Assembly: GCF_000497755.1 (NCBI RefSeq)
Contig: NZ_AYOD01000001.1
Coordinates: forward strand, 1-64,000
Length of the DNA: 64,000 nt
Direction: 5' to 3'
DNA from: Aliihoeflea sp. 2WW
Lineage (GTDB): Bacteria; Pseudomonadota; Alphaproteobacteria; Rhizobiales; Rhizobiaceae
A program made the translations under genes and the position numbers. How positions within the stretch are numbered: position 1 is the stretch's first letter; each line of letters starts with the position of its first letter. The notes beneath the pieces are model-generated. The model was given only the letters and a program-made list of their open reading frames with translations, ran no database searches and had not been told where the DNA came from. Positions 17,374 to 27,374 of this stretch are shown here, one piece after another.

Positions 17374-19542
17374 ATGACGCAGACGAACACGGCATCGCCA
17401 GAGACGGTCAACCTCGCCGAAGGCGTGGACATCGAGCCGCAAAGCTACAACCAGCGGCTTTTCCGGGGAGCCATGCACTGGCTGGTGGTCGCGGCCTGCA
17501 TCGCCTACACGGTCTTCCACATCGCGGTGATGAACCTCTACCCGCTGGAGACGTGGACCTACCGGCTTATCCATGTCGCGGGCGGTCTCGCGATCGGTTT
17601 CCTGCTCTATTCCGCACATGGCGTCACCAAGGACGCCGGTCCCGCGAGGCGCAATCCGCTTAGGCTGGTGGTGCTCCTCGGCGCGGCCGCCGGCATCCTC
17701 TACGGCACGTTCTGCATGCTGGTCGCTTGGGGCAATTGGTGGACGACGGGTGAAGCCGCGCCGCCTGCCTTCGCGTTCCAGACCTTCGGCATTCCCCTCC
17801 TCGTCGGCACCATTCTCGCCGTCGTCCATGGCTGGTTCTTTTCCGACCCCGCCGAAGACCGGATCAATCTGGCCGACGTGCTCCTCGCCGTCGCCGCCGG
17901 TGCGGTCTGCCTCTACATCATCTACAATGCAGGTGCGCTGCGCCTTCGCGCCGGCACCGGCATGGCGCAGCCGGCCGACATGTGGGCATCGATCGCCGGC
18001 GTCATCCTGATCCTCGAGCTGACGCGCCGCCTTGCCGGGCTGGCGCTGGTCATCATCGCCGGCGTCTTCATCCTCTACAGTTTCGTCGGACCGTTCCTGC
18101 CGGGCTTCCTGCAGCATCGCGGCTATTCGGTCTCGCGCTTCTTCACCTATGTCTACACCGACCAGGGCATTCTCGGGCCGACGACGGCCATTTCGTCGAC
18201 CTACATCATCCTGTTCGTGACTTTCGCAGCCTTCCTTCAGGCCTCGAAAGTGGGCGAGTATTTCGTCAATTTCGCTTTTGCCGCCGCCGGCCAGGCGCGG
18301 GGCGGGCCGGCCAAGGTCGCCGTCTTCGCATCGGGTCTGATGGGCACGATCAACGGCACGTCCGCCGGCAACGTCGTCTCGACCGGGTCCTTGACGATCC
18401 CGCTGATGCGCAAGGTCGGCTACAAGCCGCAGACGGCGGCCGCGGTCGAGGCCGCTGCGTCCTCCGGCGGGCAGATCATGCCGCCGATCATGGGCGCCGG
18501 CGCCTTCATCATGGCCGAGATCACGGGCATCCCCTACACCGAGATCGTCATCGCGGCGATCATCCCCTCGATCCTCTATTTCGCCTCGGTCTATTTCATG
18601 GTCGATCTCGAGGCGACCAAGAAGGGCATGAAGGGCCTGCCGCGTTCGGAACTGCCGCAGTTCGGCAAGCTGCTGAGGCAGGTCTATCTGTTCATACCGA
18701 TCGTCATCCTCATCTACGCGCTTTTCGCCGGATATTCGGTCATCCGCGCCGGCACGCTGGCGATGATCGCGGCGGCCGTCGTCTCGTGGCTCACGCCCAA
18801 CAAGATGGGCCCGCGGGCGATCCTCTACGCCTTCGAACTCGCCGCCAAGATGTCGCTGCAGCTCGTGGCGGTCTGCGCGGCGGCGGGCATCATCGTCGGA
18901 GTGATCGCGCTGACGGGCGTCGGCACGCGCTTTTCGGCCGTGCTTCTTGCCCTTGCCGAGCAGAACCAGCTCATTGCGCTGTTCTTCGCCATGTGCGTCT
19001 CGATCATCCTGGGCATGGGCATGCCGACGACGGCGGCCTATGCGGTGGCGGCATCGGTGCTTGCGCCGGGCCTGATCCAGCTCGGCATCCAGCCGCTCGT
19101 CGCGCATTTCTTCATCTTCTACTACGCGGTGATGTCGGCGATCACGCCCCCGGTGGCGCTGGCCGCCTATGCGGGCGCGGCGCTCGCGCGGTCGGACCCG
19201 ATGAAGACCTCCGTCGAGGCCTTCAAGATCGGGCTTGCGGCCTTCGTCGTGCCGTTCATGTTCTTCTATTCGGCCGAGATGCTGATGCAGGGCGAATGGA
19301 TCGACATCCTCCACGTCTTCGTGACGGCGACGATCGGCATCTATCTCCTGTCGGCGGCGGTCATCGGCTGGTTCTTCGGACCGCTGAACGTGGTGCTGCG
19401 CATCCTGTTGATGTTCGGGGCGCTGGCGATGATCAAGGGCGGGTGGACGTCCGACCTGATCGGCTTTGCCGTCGGCGGCGCGCTGTTCCTCTACCAGAAG
19501 CGGGTGGTGGAGCCGCGGACATTGGCGCGCGGCGCGGATTAG
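17374..19542 (+). CDS. TRAP transporter fused permease, 4TM-12TM type
   Basis: A 722-residue inner-membrane permease in which the small (DctQ-like) and large (DctM-like) TRAP subunits are fused. The N-terminal third has four to five hydrophobic segments; the large domain includes the conserved GLMGTINGTSAGNVVSTGS, AAASSGGQIMPPIMGAGAF, GMGMPTTAAYAVAA and SAITPPVALAAYAGA elements, which form the substrate site. It works with the TAXI binding protein just upstream, importing substrate with sodium or protons. GGGGAGGG six bases before ATG 17374 decides against the GTG at 17353. Confidence 0.94.
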   Translation: MTQTNTASPETVNLAEGVDIEPQSYNQRLFRGAMHWLVVAACIAYTVFHIAVMNLYPLETWTYRLIHVAGGLAIGFLLYSAHGVTKDAGPARRNPLRLVVLLGAAAGILYGTFCMLVAWGNWWTTGEAAPPAFAFQTFGIPLLVGTILAVVHGWFFSDPAEDRINLADVLLAVAAGAVCLYIIYNAGALRLRAGTGMAQPADMWASIAGVILILELTRRLAGLALVIIAGVFILYSFVGPFLPGFLQHRGYSVSRFFTYVYTDQGILGPTTAISSTYIILFVTFAAFLQASKVGEYFVNFAFAAAGQARGGPAKVAVFASGLMGTINGTSAGNVVSTGSLTIPLMRKVGYKPQTAAAVEAAASSGGQIMPPIMGAGAFIMAEITGIPYTEIVIAAIIPSILYFASVYFMVDLEATKKGMKGLPRSELPQFGKLLRQVYLFIPIVILIYALFAGYSVIRAGTLAMIAAAVVSWLTPNKMGPRAILYAFELAAKMSLQLVAVCAAAGIIVGVIALTGVGTRFSAVLLALAEQNQLIALFFAMCVSIILGMGMPTTAAYAVAASVLAPGLIQLGIQPLVAHFFIFYYAVMSAITPPVALAAYAGAALARSDPMKTSVEAFKIGLAAFVVPFMFFYSAEMLMQGEWIDILHVFVTATIGIYLLSAAVIGWFFGPLNVVLRILLMFGALAMIKGGWTSDLIGFAVGGALFLYQKRVVEPRTLARGAD

Positions 19543-19561
19543 GCGAAACAGTTTTCGCATG

Positions 19562-19595
19562 GCTGGACGGAAAGCATTCTGGCTTTCCGTCCAGC
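19562..19595 (+). terminator. 14-bp perfect hairpin after the first TRAP operon
   Basis: GCTGGACGGAAAGC (19562-19575) and GCTTTCCGTCCAGC (19582-19595) form a perfect 14-bp stem with a 6-base loop. No U-run follows. It lies 19 bases after the permease stop and 37 before adenine deaminase, so it may be a terminator, attenuator or processing signal. Confidence 0.6.
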
Positions 19596-19632
19596 GGCTT
19601 GGCACATTCGGCTCAAACGGAGATTCAGCCAG

Positions 19633-21441
19633 ATGTCGTCAGCCAGATTCAACAAACCGCGTCCCTGGCACGAGATGGCCGCCACGCTCGTCGACGTCGC
19701 GACGGGGCGCAAGCCGGCCGATCTCGTCATCCGCAATGGGCGCTGGGTGAACGTCTATTCGGGCGAGATCATCGCGGGGACCGACCTTGCGATCACCGGC
19801 GGGCGCTTCGCCTATTGCGGGCCCGATGCGAGCCACGCGATCGGCGAGGGGACGCAGGTGATCGACGCGGCCGGGCGCTATCTCGTGCCGGGGCTGTGCG
19901 ACGCGCACATGCATGTGGAGAGCGGCATGGTGACGGTCACCGAGTTCTGCCGCGCCGTCATTCCGCACGGCACGACCTCGATGTTCATCGATCCGCACGA
20001 GATCGCCAATGTGCTCGGCCTTAAGGGCGTGCGGCTGATGCATGACGAGGCGATGGCGATGCCGGTCAACGTCCATGTGCAGATGCCGTCCTGCGTGCCG
20101 TCGGCGCCGGGGCTGGAGACGCCGGGCGCAACGCTCGACGAGAAGGACGTCGCCGAGGCGATGACCTGGGAAAACATCATCGGGCTCGGCGAGGTGATGA
20201 ATTTTCCGGGCGTTTCGGCGAACGACCCCAAGATGGTGGCCGAGATCGCCGAGACGATGAAGGCCGGCCGCACCGTCGGCGGGCACTATGCCTCGCCTGA
20301 CCTCGGCCCTGCCTTCCACGGCTATGTCGCCGGCGGGCCGGAGGACGACCATGAGGGTACGCGCGCCGAAGACGCCATCGCCCGCGTGCGGCAGGGCATG
20401 CGTGCGATGCTGCGGCTCGGCTCGGCATGGTACGACGTGGCCGAGCAGGTCAAGGCGGTGACCGAGTCAGGGCTAGACCCGCGCAATTTCATCCTGTGCA
20501 CCGACGATTGTCATTCGGGCACGCTGGTCGAGGAGGGCCACATGGACCGTGTGGTGCGCCATGCGATCGCGCAGGGGCTGAAGCCGGTCACCGCGATCCA
20601 GATGGCGACGCTCAATACCGCGCAGCACTTCAAGATCGAGCGCGAGATCGGCTCGATCGCGCCGGGCCGGCTCGCAGATTTCCTGATCGTCTCCGACCTT
20701 TCGGCGCTCGCGATCGACCAGGTCTACGGACGCGGCCGATTGCTTGCCGAGCATGGCCGGCTCGTTGCCGAAATCGAGCCTTATCCCTATCCGGCCGAGG
20801 CCAAGCAGACGGTCAAGCTCGGCAGGCAGCTTGCCGCAGCGGACTTCGACATCAAGGCGCCGGAGGGGGCGAATTCGGTGCGGGCGCGGGTGATCGGCGT
20901 CATCGAGAACCAGGCGCCGACGCGGGCGCTCGAGATGGATATGCCGATCGAGAACGGGCTGGTGGCGATGGACGGCGCCAACGACGTCTGCCAGATCGCG
21001 CTCGTGGAGCGGCACCGGGCGACGGGGAGCGTCGTCAACGCGCTCGTCTCCGGGTTCGGCTACAAGAAACCCTGCGCGATGGCTTCGACAGTGGCGCATG
21101 ACAGCCACCACATGATCGTCGTCGGCACCAACAAGGCCGACATGGCGCTGGCGGCGAACCGGCTCGGCGAGGTCGGCGGCGGGGTGGTGCTGATCTCGGA
21201 GGGTCGGGAACTCGCGCTGGTCGAACTGCCGATCGCTGGGCTGATGTCGGATGAGCGGGCGGAGATCGTGGCGGAGAAGGCGGCGAAGCTGACGGCGGCA
21301 ATGCGCGAGGTCGGCTGCGTCCTGAACAACGCCTACATGCAGCACTCGCTCCTGGCGCTGGTGGTGATTCCGGAGTTGCGGATTTCCGACCAGGGACTGG
21401 TGGATGTCAGGACGTTTGAGCAGGTGGAATTGTTCGTTTAG
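19633..21441 (+). CDS. ade: adenine deaminase
   Basis: A 602-residue metal-dependent amidohydrolase that deaminates adenine to hypoxanthine in purine salvage. The metal site motif is D-A-H-M-H-V-E-S (residues about 91-98), followed by P-H-E-I-A-N. Further metal and active-site segments are GGHYASPDL, LCTDDCHSG and the C-terminal adenine-deaminase domain with STVAHDSHHMIVVG. Length is typical of the Ade family, unlike the short Add-type. It is co-directional with the TRAP genes but separated from them by a strong hairpin, so shared function is possible but unproved. Confidence 0.95.
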   Translation: MSSARFNKPRPWHEMAATLVDVATGRKPADLVIRNGRWVNVYSGEIIAGTDLAITGGRFAYCGPDASHAIGEGTQVIDAAGRYLVPGLCDAHMHVESGMVTVTEFCRAVIPHGTTSMFIDPHEIANVLGLKGVRLMHDEAMAMPVNVHVQMPSCVPSAPGLETPGATLDEKDVAEAMTWENIIGLGEVMNFPGVSANDPKMVAEIAETMKAGRTVGGHYASPDLGPAFHGYVAGGPEDDHEGTRAEDAIARVRQGMRAMLRLGSAWYDVAEQVKAVTESGLDPRNFILCTDDCHSGTLVEEGHMDRVVRHAIAQGLKPVTAIQMATLNTAQHFKIEREIGSIAPGRLADFLIVSDLSALAIDQVYGRGRLLAEHGRLVAEIEPYPYPAEAKQTVKLGRQLAAADFDIKAPEGANSVRARVIGVIENQAPTRALEMDMPIENGLVAMDGANDVCQIALVERHRATGSVVNALVSGFGYKKPCAMASTVAHDSHHMIVVGTNKADMALAANRLGEVGGGVVLISEGRELALVELPIAGLMSDERAEIVAEKAAKLTAAMREVGCVLNNAYMQHSLLALVVIPELRISDQGLVDVRTFEQVELFV

Positions 21442-21534
21442 GGCGGGCGGGGTCGGCGCGAGGCGGAGTCGCGGGCGCGCAGTTCTTACGCCCAATGCGG
21501 CGCCTGGCTGAAAAGTCAGCACAACGCTGGTGCC

Positions 21535-21575
21535 CTCCCTCCCCCTTGTGGGGAGGGATACAGGGTGGGGGTCCG
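21535..21575 (-). repeat. dispersed 41-bp palindromic repeat, copy C
   Basis: Same unit as at 8202-8242 (39 of 41 positions identical after reversal) and 8310-8350. It lies between the convergent adenine deaminase and trkH genes, 18 bases past the trkH stop, with a self-complementary CCCTCCCCC-TTG-TGGGGAGGG core. It may double as a transcription terminator. Confidence 0.7.
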
Positions 21576-21592
21576 CCAAGAGGACTCTTCCC

Positions 21593-23050
21593 CTACCTGT
21601 TCCAGAAGATCGGCGTGAAGACCACCAGCACGGCGAGGATTTCGAGGCGGCCCATGAGCATGGCGATGGCCATGATCCATTTGGCGGTGTCGGGGATGGT
21701 CGCGAAGTTGCCGACCGGGCCGATGACGTCGCCGAGGCCGGGGCCGACATTGGTGAGCGCCGTCAGCGCGCCCGACATGGCGCTGATGAAATCGAGACCC
21801 GTCGCCGACAGGAGGATCGTCGTGATCAGCCACAGGATGAAGAACGAGGCGATGAAGAGAACGACGGCGCGCTGCATGGCGTCGTCGACCGGGCGGTCGC
21901 CGTAGCGCACGCTTTGCACGGTGTTGGGATAGACGAGGCGGCGCAGGCCGTTCAGCACGAGTTCGAACAGGATCAGGAACCGGTAGGCCTTGATGCCGCC
22001 CGTCGTCGAGCCCGAACAGCCGCCGAGGAACATGGCGACGAAGGCGCAGGCGAAGGCGAACGGGCCCCAGGCGGTGTAGTCCGAACTCGCATATCCCGTC
22101 GTGGTGATGATCGACATGAAGTTGAAGGCCGAATGCGTCAGCGCATCGACGAAGGCGATGTCGCTCGACAGGCGCACATAGATCGTCACCGCCAGGATGA
22201 AGATGAGCACGTAGCCGGCGAAGACGCGCAGTTGCGGATCGCGCAGGGATTCGATGCGCCCGCGCGTGAAGAGCAGGATGACGATCGCGAAGGGCAGGGC
22301 ACCGATGAACATGAAGACGGTCGCGATCCACAGCACCGGCAGATTGTCGTCGTAGAACGCCATCGAGGCGTCGTGGGTCGAAAAGCCCGCGGTCGAAATG
22401 GTCGTCAGCGCATGGTTGATCGCGTTGAAGCCGCTCATGCCGGCGCCCGCATAGCAGATCGCGCAGAGGACGGTGAGCGCGACGTAGATGGCGATCAGGC
22501 TCGTCGTGTAGGTCGAGAAGCGCTCGAAGGGCCGGTCCGAGATGTCGGAGGATTCGATCTTGAAGTAGGAGACGCCGCCGACATTGAGGAAAGGGAGGAC
22601 GAAGAGGCCGAGCGCGATGACGCCGAGACCGCCGATCCATTGCAGGAGCGAACGCCATATCAGAATGCCGGGCGGCAGGGAATCGAGACCGGTCAGAACC
22701 GTTCCGCCGGTGGTCGTGATGCCGGAAACCGATTCGAAAACCGCGTCGGTCAGCGATATCTCCAGCGAGGATGTGAGGAACGGGATGGCGCCGACGGTAC
22801 AGGTGGTCAGCCAGAGCAAATTGACGACGAAAAAGCCGAAGCGTGCGGAAAGAACGGGCGGGCGCCCCTGCGTCGCGGCCGCGACGGCCAGTGCCAGCCC
22901 GCCGGTCAGGACCGCGGAGAAGGCGAAGACCTGCCAATCCTCATTGCCGAAATAAAGGTCCACGCCGGCCGGTATGAACATGGCGAGGGACAGGTAGATG
23001 GCGAAGATCGCCGCGATGTGGATCGCGGTGCGAATGGCGAGATACTGCAC
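21593..23050 (-). CDS. trkH: potassium uptake protein TrkH
   Basis: A 485-residue K+ translocating subunit of the Trk system. Four pore loops corresponding to the selectivity filter are visible: SGITTTGGTV, ISTAGFST, ITTTGYAS and TNVGPGLG. About ten membrane helices surround them. It depends on a TrkA subunit, which is not in this window. The start chosen is GTG 23050 (VQYLAIRTAIHI); the longer frame to 23101 has no helix-like sequence. A 41-bp palindromic repeat lies just past the stop. Confidence 0.92.
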   Translation of the reverse strand: MQYLAIRTAIHIAAIFAIYLSLAMFIPAGVDLYFGNEDWQVFAFSAVLTGGLALAVAAATQGRPPVLSARFGFFVVNLLWLTTCTVGAIPFLTSSLEISLTDAVFESVSGITTTGGTVLTGLDSLPPGILIWRSLLQWIGGLGVIALGLFVLPFLNVGGVSYFKIESSDISDRPFERFSTYTTSLIAIYVALTVLCAICYAGAGMSGFNAINHALTTISTAGFSTHDASMAFYDDNLPVLWIATVFMFIGALPFAIVILLFTRGRIESLRDPQLRVFAGYVLIFILAVTIYVRLSSDIAFVDALTHSAFNFMSIITTTGYASSDYTAWGPFAFACAFVAMFLGGCSGSTTGGIKAYRFLILFELVLNGLRRLVYPNTVQSVRYGDRPVDDAMQRAVVLFIASFFILWLITTILLSATGLDFISAMSGALTALTNVGPGLGDVIGPVGNFATIPDTAKWIMAIAMLMGRLEILAVLVVFTPIFWNR

Positions 23051-23163
23051 GTCTTCCCCGACTTGACCCCTTGAAGCGGCGCGACAGTGGCTTCCGCGCA
23101 CCGAATATGCAATAGCGCGGCGGACGCGCCAACAGACAAAGACCGCAGGAAGGTCCGAAGCCT

Positions 23164-24417
23164 TTGCACCGTGACTTCAAAGCCGACGTTCGACTGGCAG
23201 CCGACGCCATGCGCGCGCTCTTTCCCGAGACGCCGCTGCAGGAAAACGCGTATCTGTCGAAGAAAACCGGCGCGCGGATATTCCTGAAGCGCGAGGATTT
23301 GTCGCCGGTGCGATCCTACAAGATCCGTGGTGCGTTCAACTTCTTCCGCAAGGTGCTGGAAGCGGGGGCGGGGCCGGAGGTGTTCGTTTGCGCCTCGGCC
23401 GGCAACCACGCGCAGGGCTTTGCCTATGTGTGCCGGCACCTCGCCAAGCGTGGCGTCATCTTCATGCCGGTGACGACGCCGCAGCAGAAGATCGACAAGA
23501 CGCGGCTCTTCGGCGGCGAGTTCGTCGAAATCCGTCTGACCGGCGACTATTTCGACGCCTGCTATCGCGCCGCGCAGGCGTTCGCGGCCGAGACCGGCGG
23601 CCTGATGGTGCCGCCCTTCGACCATGAAGACATCATCGAGGGGCAGGCGAGCGTCGCGCAGGAGATCGAGGCGCAGCTTCCGGACGGCGTGCGCGCAGAG
23701 CTGATCGTGCTGCCGGTCGGCGGGGGCGGGCTTGCGGCGGGCGTCACGCGCTATCTTGCCGATGCCGGCACGCGGTTCCTGTTTGCCGAACCGGTCGGCG
23801 CGTCGAGCCTTCATTCGAGCCTCTCCGAAGGTCGGCGCGTGCGGTTGCCGCAGGTCGACAATTTCGTCGATGGCGCTTCTGTAGCGGAGATCGGCGAAGC
23901 GAACTTTGCCGCACTGTCGCACTTTGTCCCGGACGACGTGACCCGCATCCCGGAAAACCGCATCTGCGCGACGATCATCGAGATGCTGAATGTCGAGGGC
24001 GTGGTGCTGGAGCCTGCCGGCGCGCTGGCGATCGACGCACTGAAGGATCTTGCTCCGAGCGAGATCGCGGGGAAGACAATCGTGCTCGTCGTATCTGGCG
24101 GCAATTTCGATTTCGAGCGCCTGCCGGACGTGAAGGAGAGGGCGCTGCGCTTCGAGGGGCTGAAGAAATACTTCGTCTTCCGCTTTCCGCAGCGGCCCGG
24201 CGCATTGCGCGACTTCCTCGACCTGCTCGGCCCCGAAGACGACATCGCCCGGTTCGAGTATCTGAAGAAGTCGGCGCGCAATTTCGGCTCGGTCCTGATC
24301 GGCATCGAGACGAAGAACCCGGCGAATTTCGCGGTTCTCGCGGAAAAGTTCGAGGCAGCGGGCTGGACCTATCAGGACATCACCGACAATGAGACCATCG
24401 CCGGCCTCATAATCTAA
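23164..24417 (+). CDS. ilvA: threonine ammonia-lyase (biosynthetic type)
   Basis: A 417-residue PLP enzyme that converts threonine to 2-oxobutanoate, the first step toward isoleucine. The PLP lysine is Lys53 in VRSYKIRGA, and the phosphate-binding glycine loop is VGGGGLAAG near residue 188. A C-terminal ACT-like regulatory domain (from about residue 336, FRFPQRPGALRDFLDLL) is present, as in isoleucine-inhibited enzymes. The start is TTG 23164 preceded by AGGAAGG. It is divergent from trkH. Confidence 0.93.
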   Translation: MHRDFKADVRLAADAMRALFPETPLQENAYLSKKTGARIFLKREDLSPVRSYKIRGAFNFFRKVLEAGAGPEVFVCASAGNHAQGFAYVCRHLAKRGVIFMPVTTPQQKIDKTRLFGGEFVEIRLTGDYFDACYRAAQAFAAETGGLMVPPFDHEDIIEGQASVAQEIEAQLPDGVRAELIVLPVGGGGLAAGVTRYLADAGTRFLFAEPVGASSLHSSLSEGRRVRLPQVDNFVDGASVAEIGEANFAALSHFVPDDVTRIPENRICATIIEMLNVEGVVLEPAGALAIDALKDLAPSEIAGKTIVLVVSGGNFDFERLPDVKERALRFEGLKKYFVFRFPQRPGALRDFLDLLGPEDDIARFEYLKKSARNFGSVLIGIETKNPANFAVLAEKFEAAGWTYQDITDNETIAGLII

Positions 24418-24419
24418 AC

Positions 24420-24436
24420 ACAACCCTGTTGTTTTT
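24420..24436 (+). terminator. weak terminator after ilvA
   Basis: ACAAC-CCT-GTTGT (24420-24432) with TTTT following (24433-24436), 2 bases past the ilvA stop. The stem is only 5 bp. Confidence 0.45.
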
Positions 24437-24722
24437 GCACCGCAGCAAGTTTCGGTTGCATTTGGCAGCGAACAGGCCCATATGAGCCGCACGAGGCGCT
24501 TGGGCCGGACTTTCCGGCTTTCCCGAATACGGACTGGTTGCGTCTTTGTCTTGCTCGTTTGCAAGGCAAGCCCGCGGATGACCGCGGCGACGACAGCGCA
24601 GCCGCGCGGACCTTAGGGTTCGCCGCCTTGTCGATCCCATTTTGACATATCGCACGCAGGTTGCGCCCTGCGGCATCGAATTTTGCGCCCGGCCAACGCC
24701 GCGCGCCAGAAAGAAGACTGTT
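24437..24722 (+). other. long leader region before the DEAD-box helicase
   Basis: About 290 bases with no supported gene. Long structured leaders are common on cold-inducible DEAD-box helicase mRNAs, but I see no specific conserved element here. A longer open frame that starts at 24642 is rejected because its first 27 residues look non-coding. Confidence 0.4.
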
Positions 24723-26084
<1,362 letters not shown>

Positions 26085-26113
26085 TTGCGCCTAACGCGTT
26101 AATCAACTAATCC

Positions 26114-26160
26114 GTTTCCCGTCGGCCCCTTGGCCGTACCAATAAATGTCGACGGGAAAC
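26114..26160. repeat. 11-bp inverted repeat with inner hairpin, between helicase and MFS gene
   Basis: GTTTCCCGTCG (26114-26124) and CGACGGGAAAC (26150-26160) are perfect arms. An inner hairpin CGGCC-CCTT-GGCCG lies at 26123-26136. It ends 5 bases before the likely ATG of the MFS gene, and could be the helicase terminator or a translation-controlling structure. Confidence 0.5.
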
Positions 26161-26165
26161 GCTTC

Positions 26166-27374
26166 ATGGCTGGCTTGGCCGCTCTTGCGATCGCCTATGT
26201 GCTGTCGCAATTCTACCGCTCCTTTCTGGCGGTCCTCACACCGGTTCTGGGGTCCGAGCTCGGGGCGACCAATACCGACCTGTCGCTCGCCTCGGGCGCA
26301 TGGTTCGCATCGTTCTCGGCGATGCAGTTCGTGGTCGGCGTGTGCCTCGACAAATACGGCCCCAAGCGAACGGCCGCCGTCCTGCTCGCCATCGGCGGCG
26401 GGGGCGGGGCGTTTCTCTTCGCTTTCGCAACCCAGCCCTGGATGGTGATCACGGCCATGGCGCTGATCGGCGTCGGCTGCGCGCCGGTGCTGATGGCCTC
26501 GGTCTTCATCTTCGCCCATACCTATTCGACCGCGCGCCTTGCGATCCTCACCTCCTGGCTCGTCGCCTTCGGGTCGCTCGGCAATGTCGTCGGCGCCTCG
26601 CCGCTGGCGACTGCCGCCGACGCATTCGGCTGGCGTCCGGTGATGATGGGGCTTGGCGTCGTCACGCTTCTGACCGCCTGCGCCATCATGGTGTTCCTGC
26701 GCGATCCGCATCGCGACGCGAGCTTTGCGGCGGGGGCGGGTTTCTCCGGCTATCTCGAACTCTTCAAACTGAAGGTCCTGTGGGCGCTGTTTCCGCTGAC
26801 CGCCATCAACTACGCCGCCGCAGCCGGCATCCGCGGCCTTTGGGCCGGCCCTTATCTCTCCGACGTCTATGGCGCCGATGCGCTGATGATCGGACAGGTC
26901 ACGCTCTTCATGGCGCTGGCGATGGTGGCGGGCGGGTTCATCTACGGGCCGCTCGACACGATCTTCCGCACGCGCAAATGGGTGGCGATCGTCGGCAATT
27001 CGCTCAGCCTTGCCGTTCTCGTCTATCTCGCGCTCAACCCCGTCACGAGCATCGCCCAGACGACGATCATCTTCGTGCTGATAGGCGTGACTGGCGCTGC
27101 CTACGGCCTTCTGATGGCGCATGGCCGCGCCTTCCTGCCGGCGCATTTGACGGGGCGCGGCGTGACGCTTCTCAACTTCTTCTCCATCGGCGGCGTCGGC
27201 GTCATGCAATTCGCGACGGGGCCGATCGTCTCGGCCAATGCGGTCACGGGCCAGCCGGAATCGGGCTATGCTGCGCTCTTCGCCTTCTATGCGGCGATGC
27301 TGGCGATCTCGCTGTTCGTCTATCTGTTCGTGCGAGATGCACGGCCCGAGCGCACGAAACTCGCCACGGCCTAA
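26166..27374 (+). CDS. MFS transporter
   Basis: An inner-membrane permease of about 402 residues with twelve hydrophobic segments. It opens AALAIAYVLSQFYRSFLAVL, has the loop 2-3 signature in abbreviated form (CLDKYGPKRTA) and a long central loop after residue about 190 (FLRDPHRDASF). This resembles bacterial MFS proteins of the ACS/NarK-like type; the substrate is unknown. The start is uncertain: ATG 26166 is chosen because TTG 26130 falls inside an inverted repeat. It converges on the alpha/beta hydrolase gene with a 4-base overlap. Confidence 0.85.
   Translation: MAGLAALAIAYVLSQFYRSFLAVLTPVLGSELGATNTDLSLASGAWFASFSAMQFVVGVCLDKYGPKRTAAVLLAIGGGGGAFLFAFATQPWMVITAMALIGVGCAPVLMASVFIFAHTYSTARLAILTSWLVAFGSLGNVVGASPLATAADAFGWRPVMMGLGVVTLLTACAIMVFLRDPHRDASFAAGAGFSGYLELFKLKVLWALFPLTAINYAAAAGIRGLWAGPYLSDVYGADALMIGQVTLFMALAMVAGGFIYGPLDTIFRTRKWVAIVGNSLSLAVLVYLALNPVTSIAQTTIIFVLIGVTGAAYGLLMAHGRAFLPAHLTGRGVTLLNFFSIGGVGVMQFATGPIVSANAVTGQPESGYAALFAFYAAMLAISLFVYLFVRDARPERTKLATA

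Noticed and set aside
17239-19605. A long minus-strand open frame over the first TRAP permease
   Set aside because: Arg/Asp/His-rich shadow of the permease with no helix or motif pattern.
17982-20024. A 680-residue plus-strand open frame
   Set aside because: Out-of-frame reading of the permease and adenine deaminase genes.
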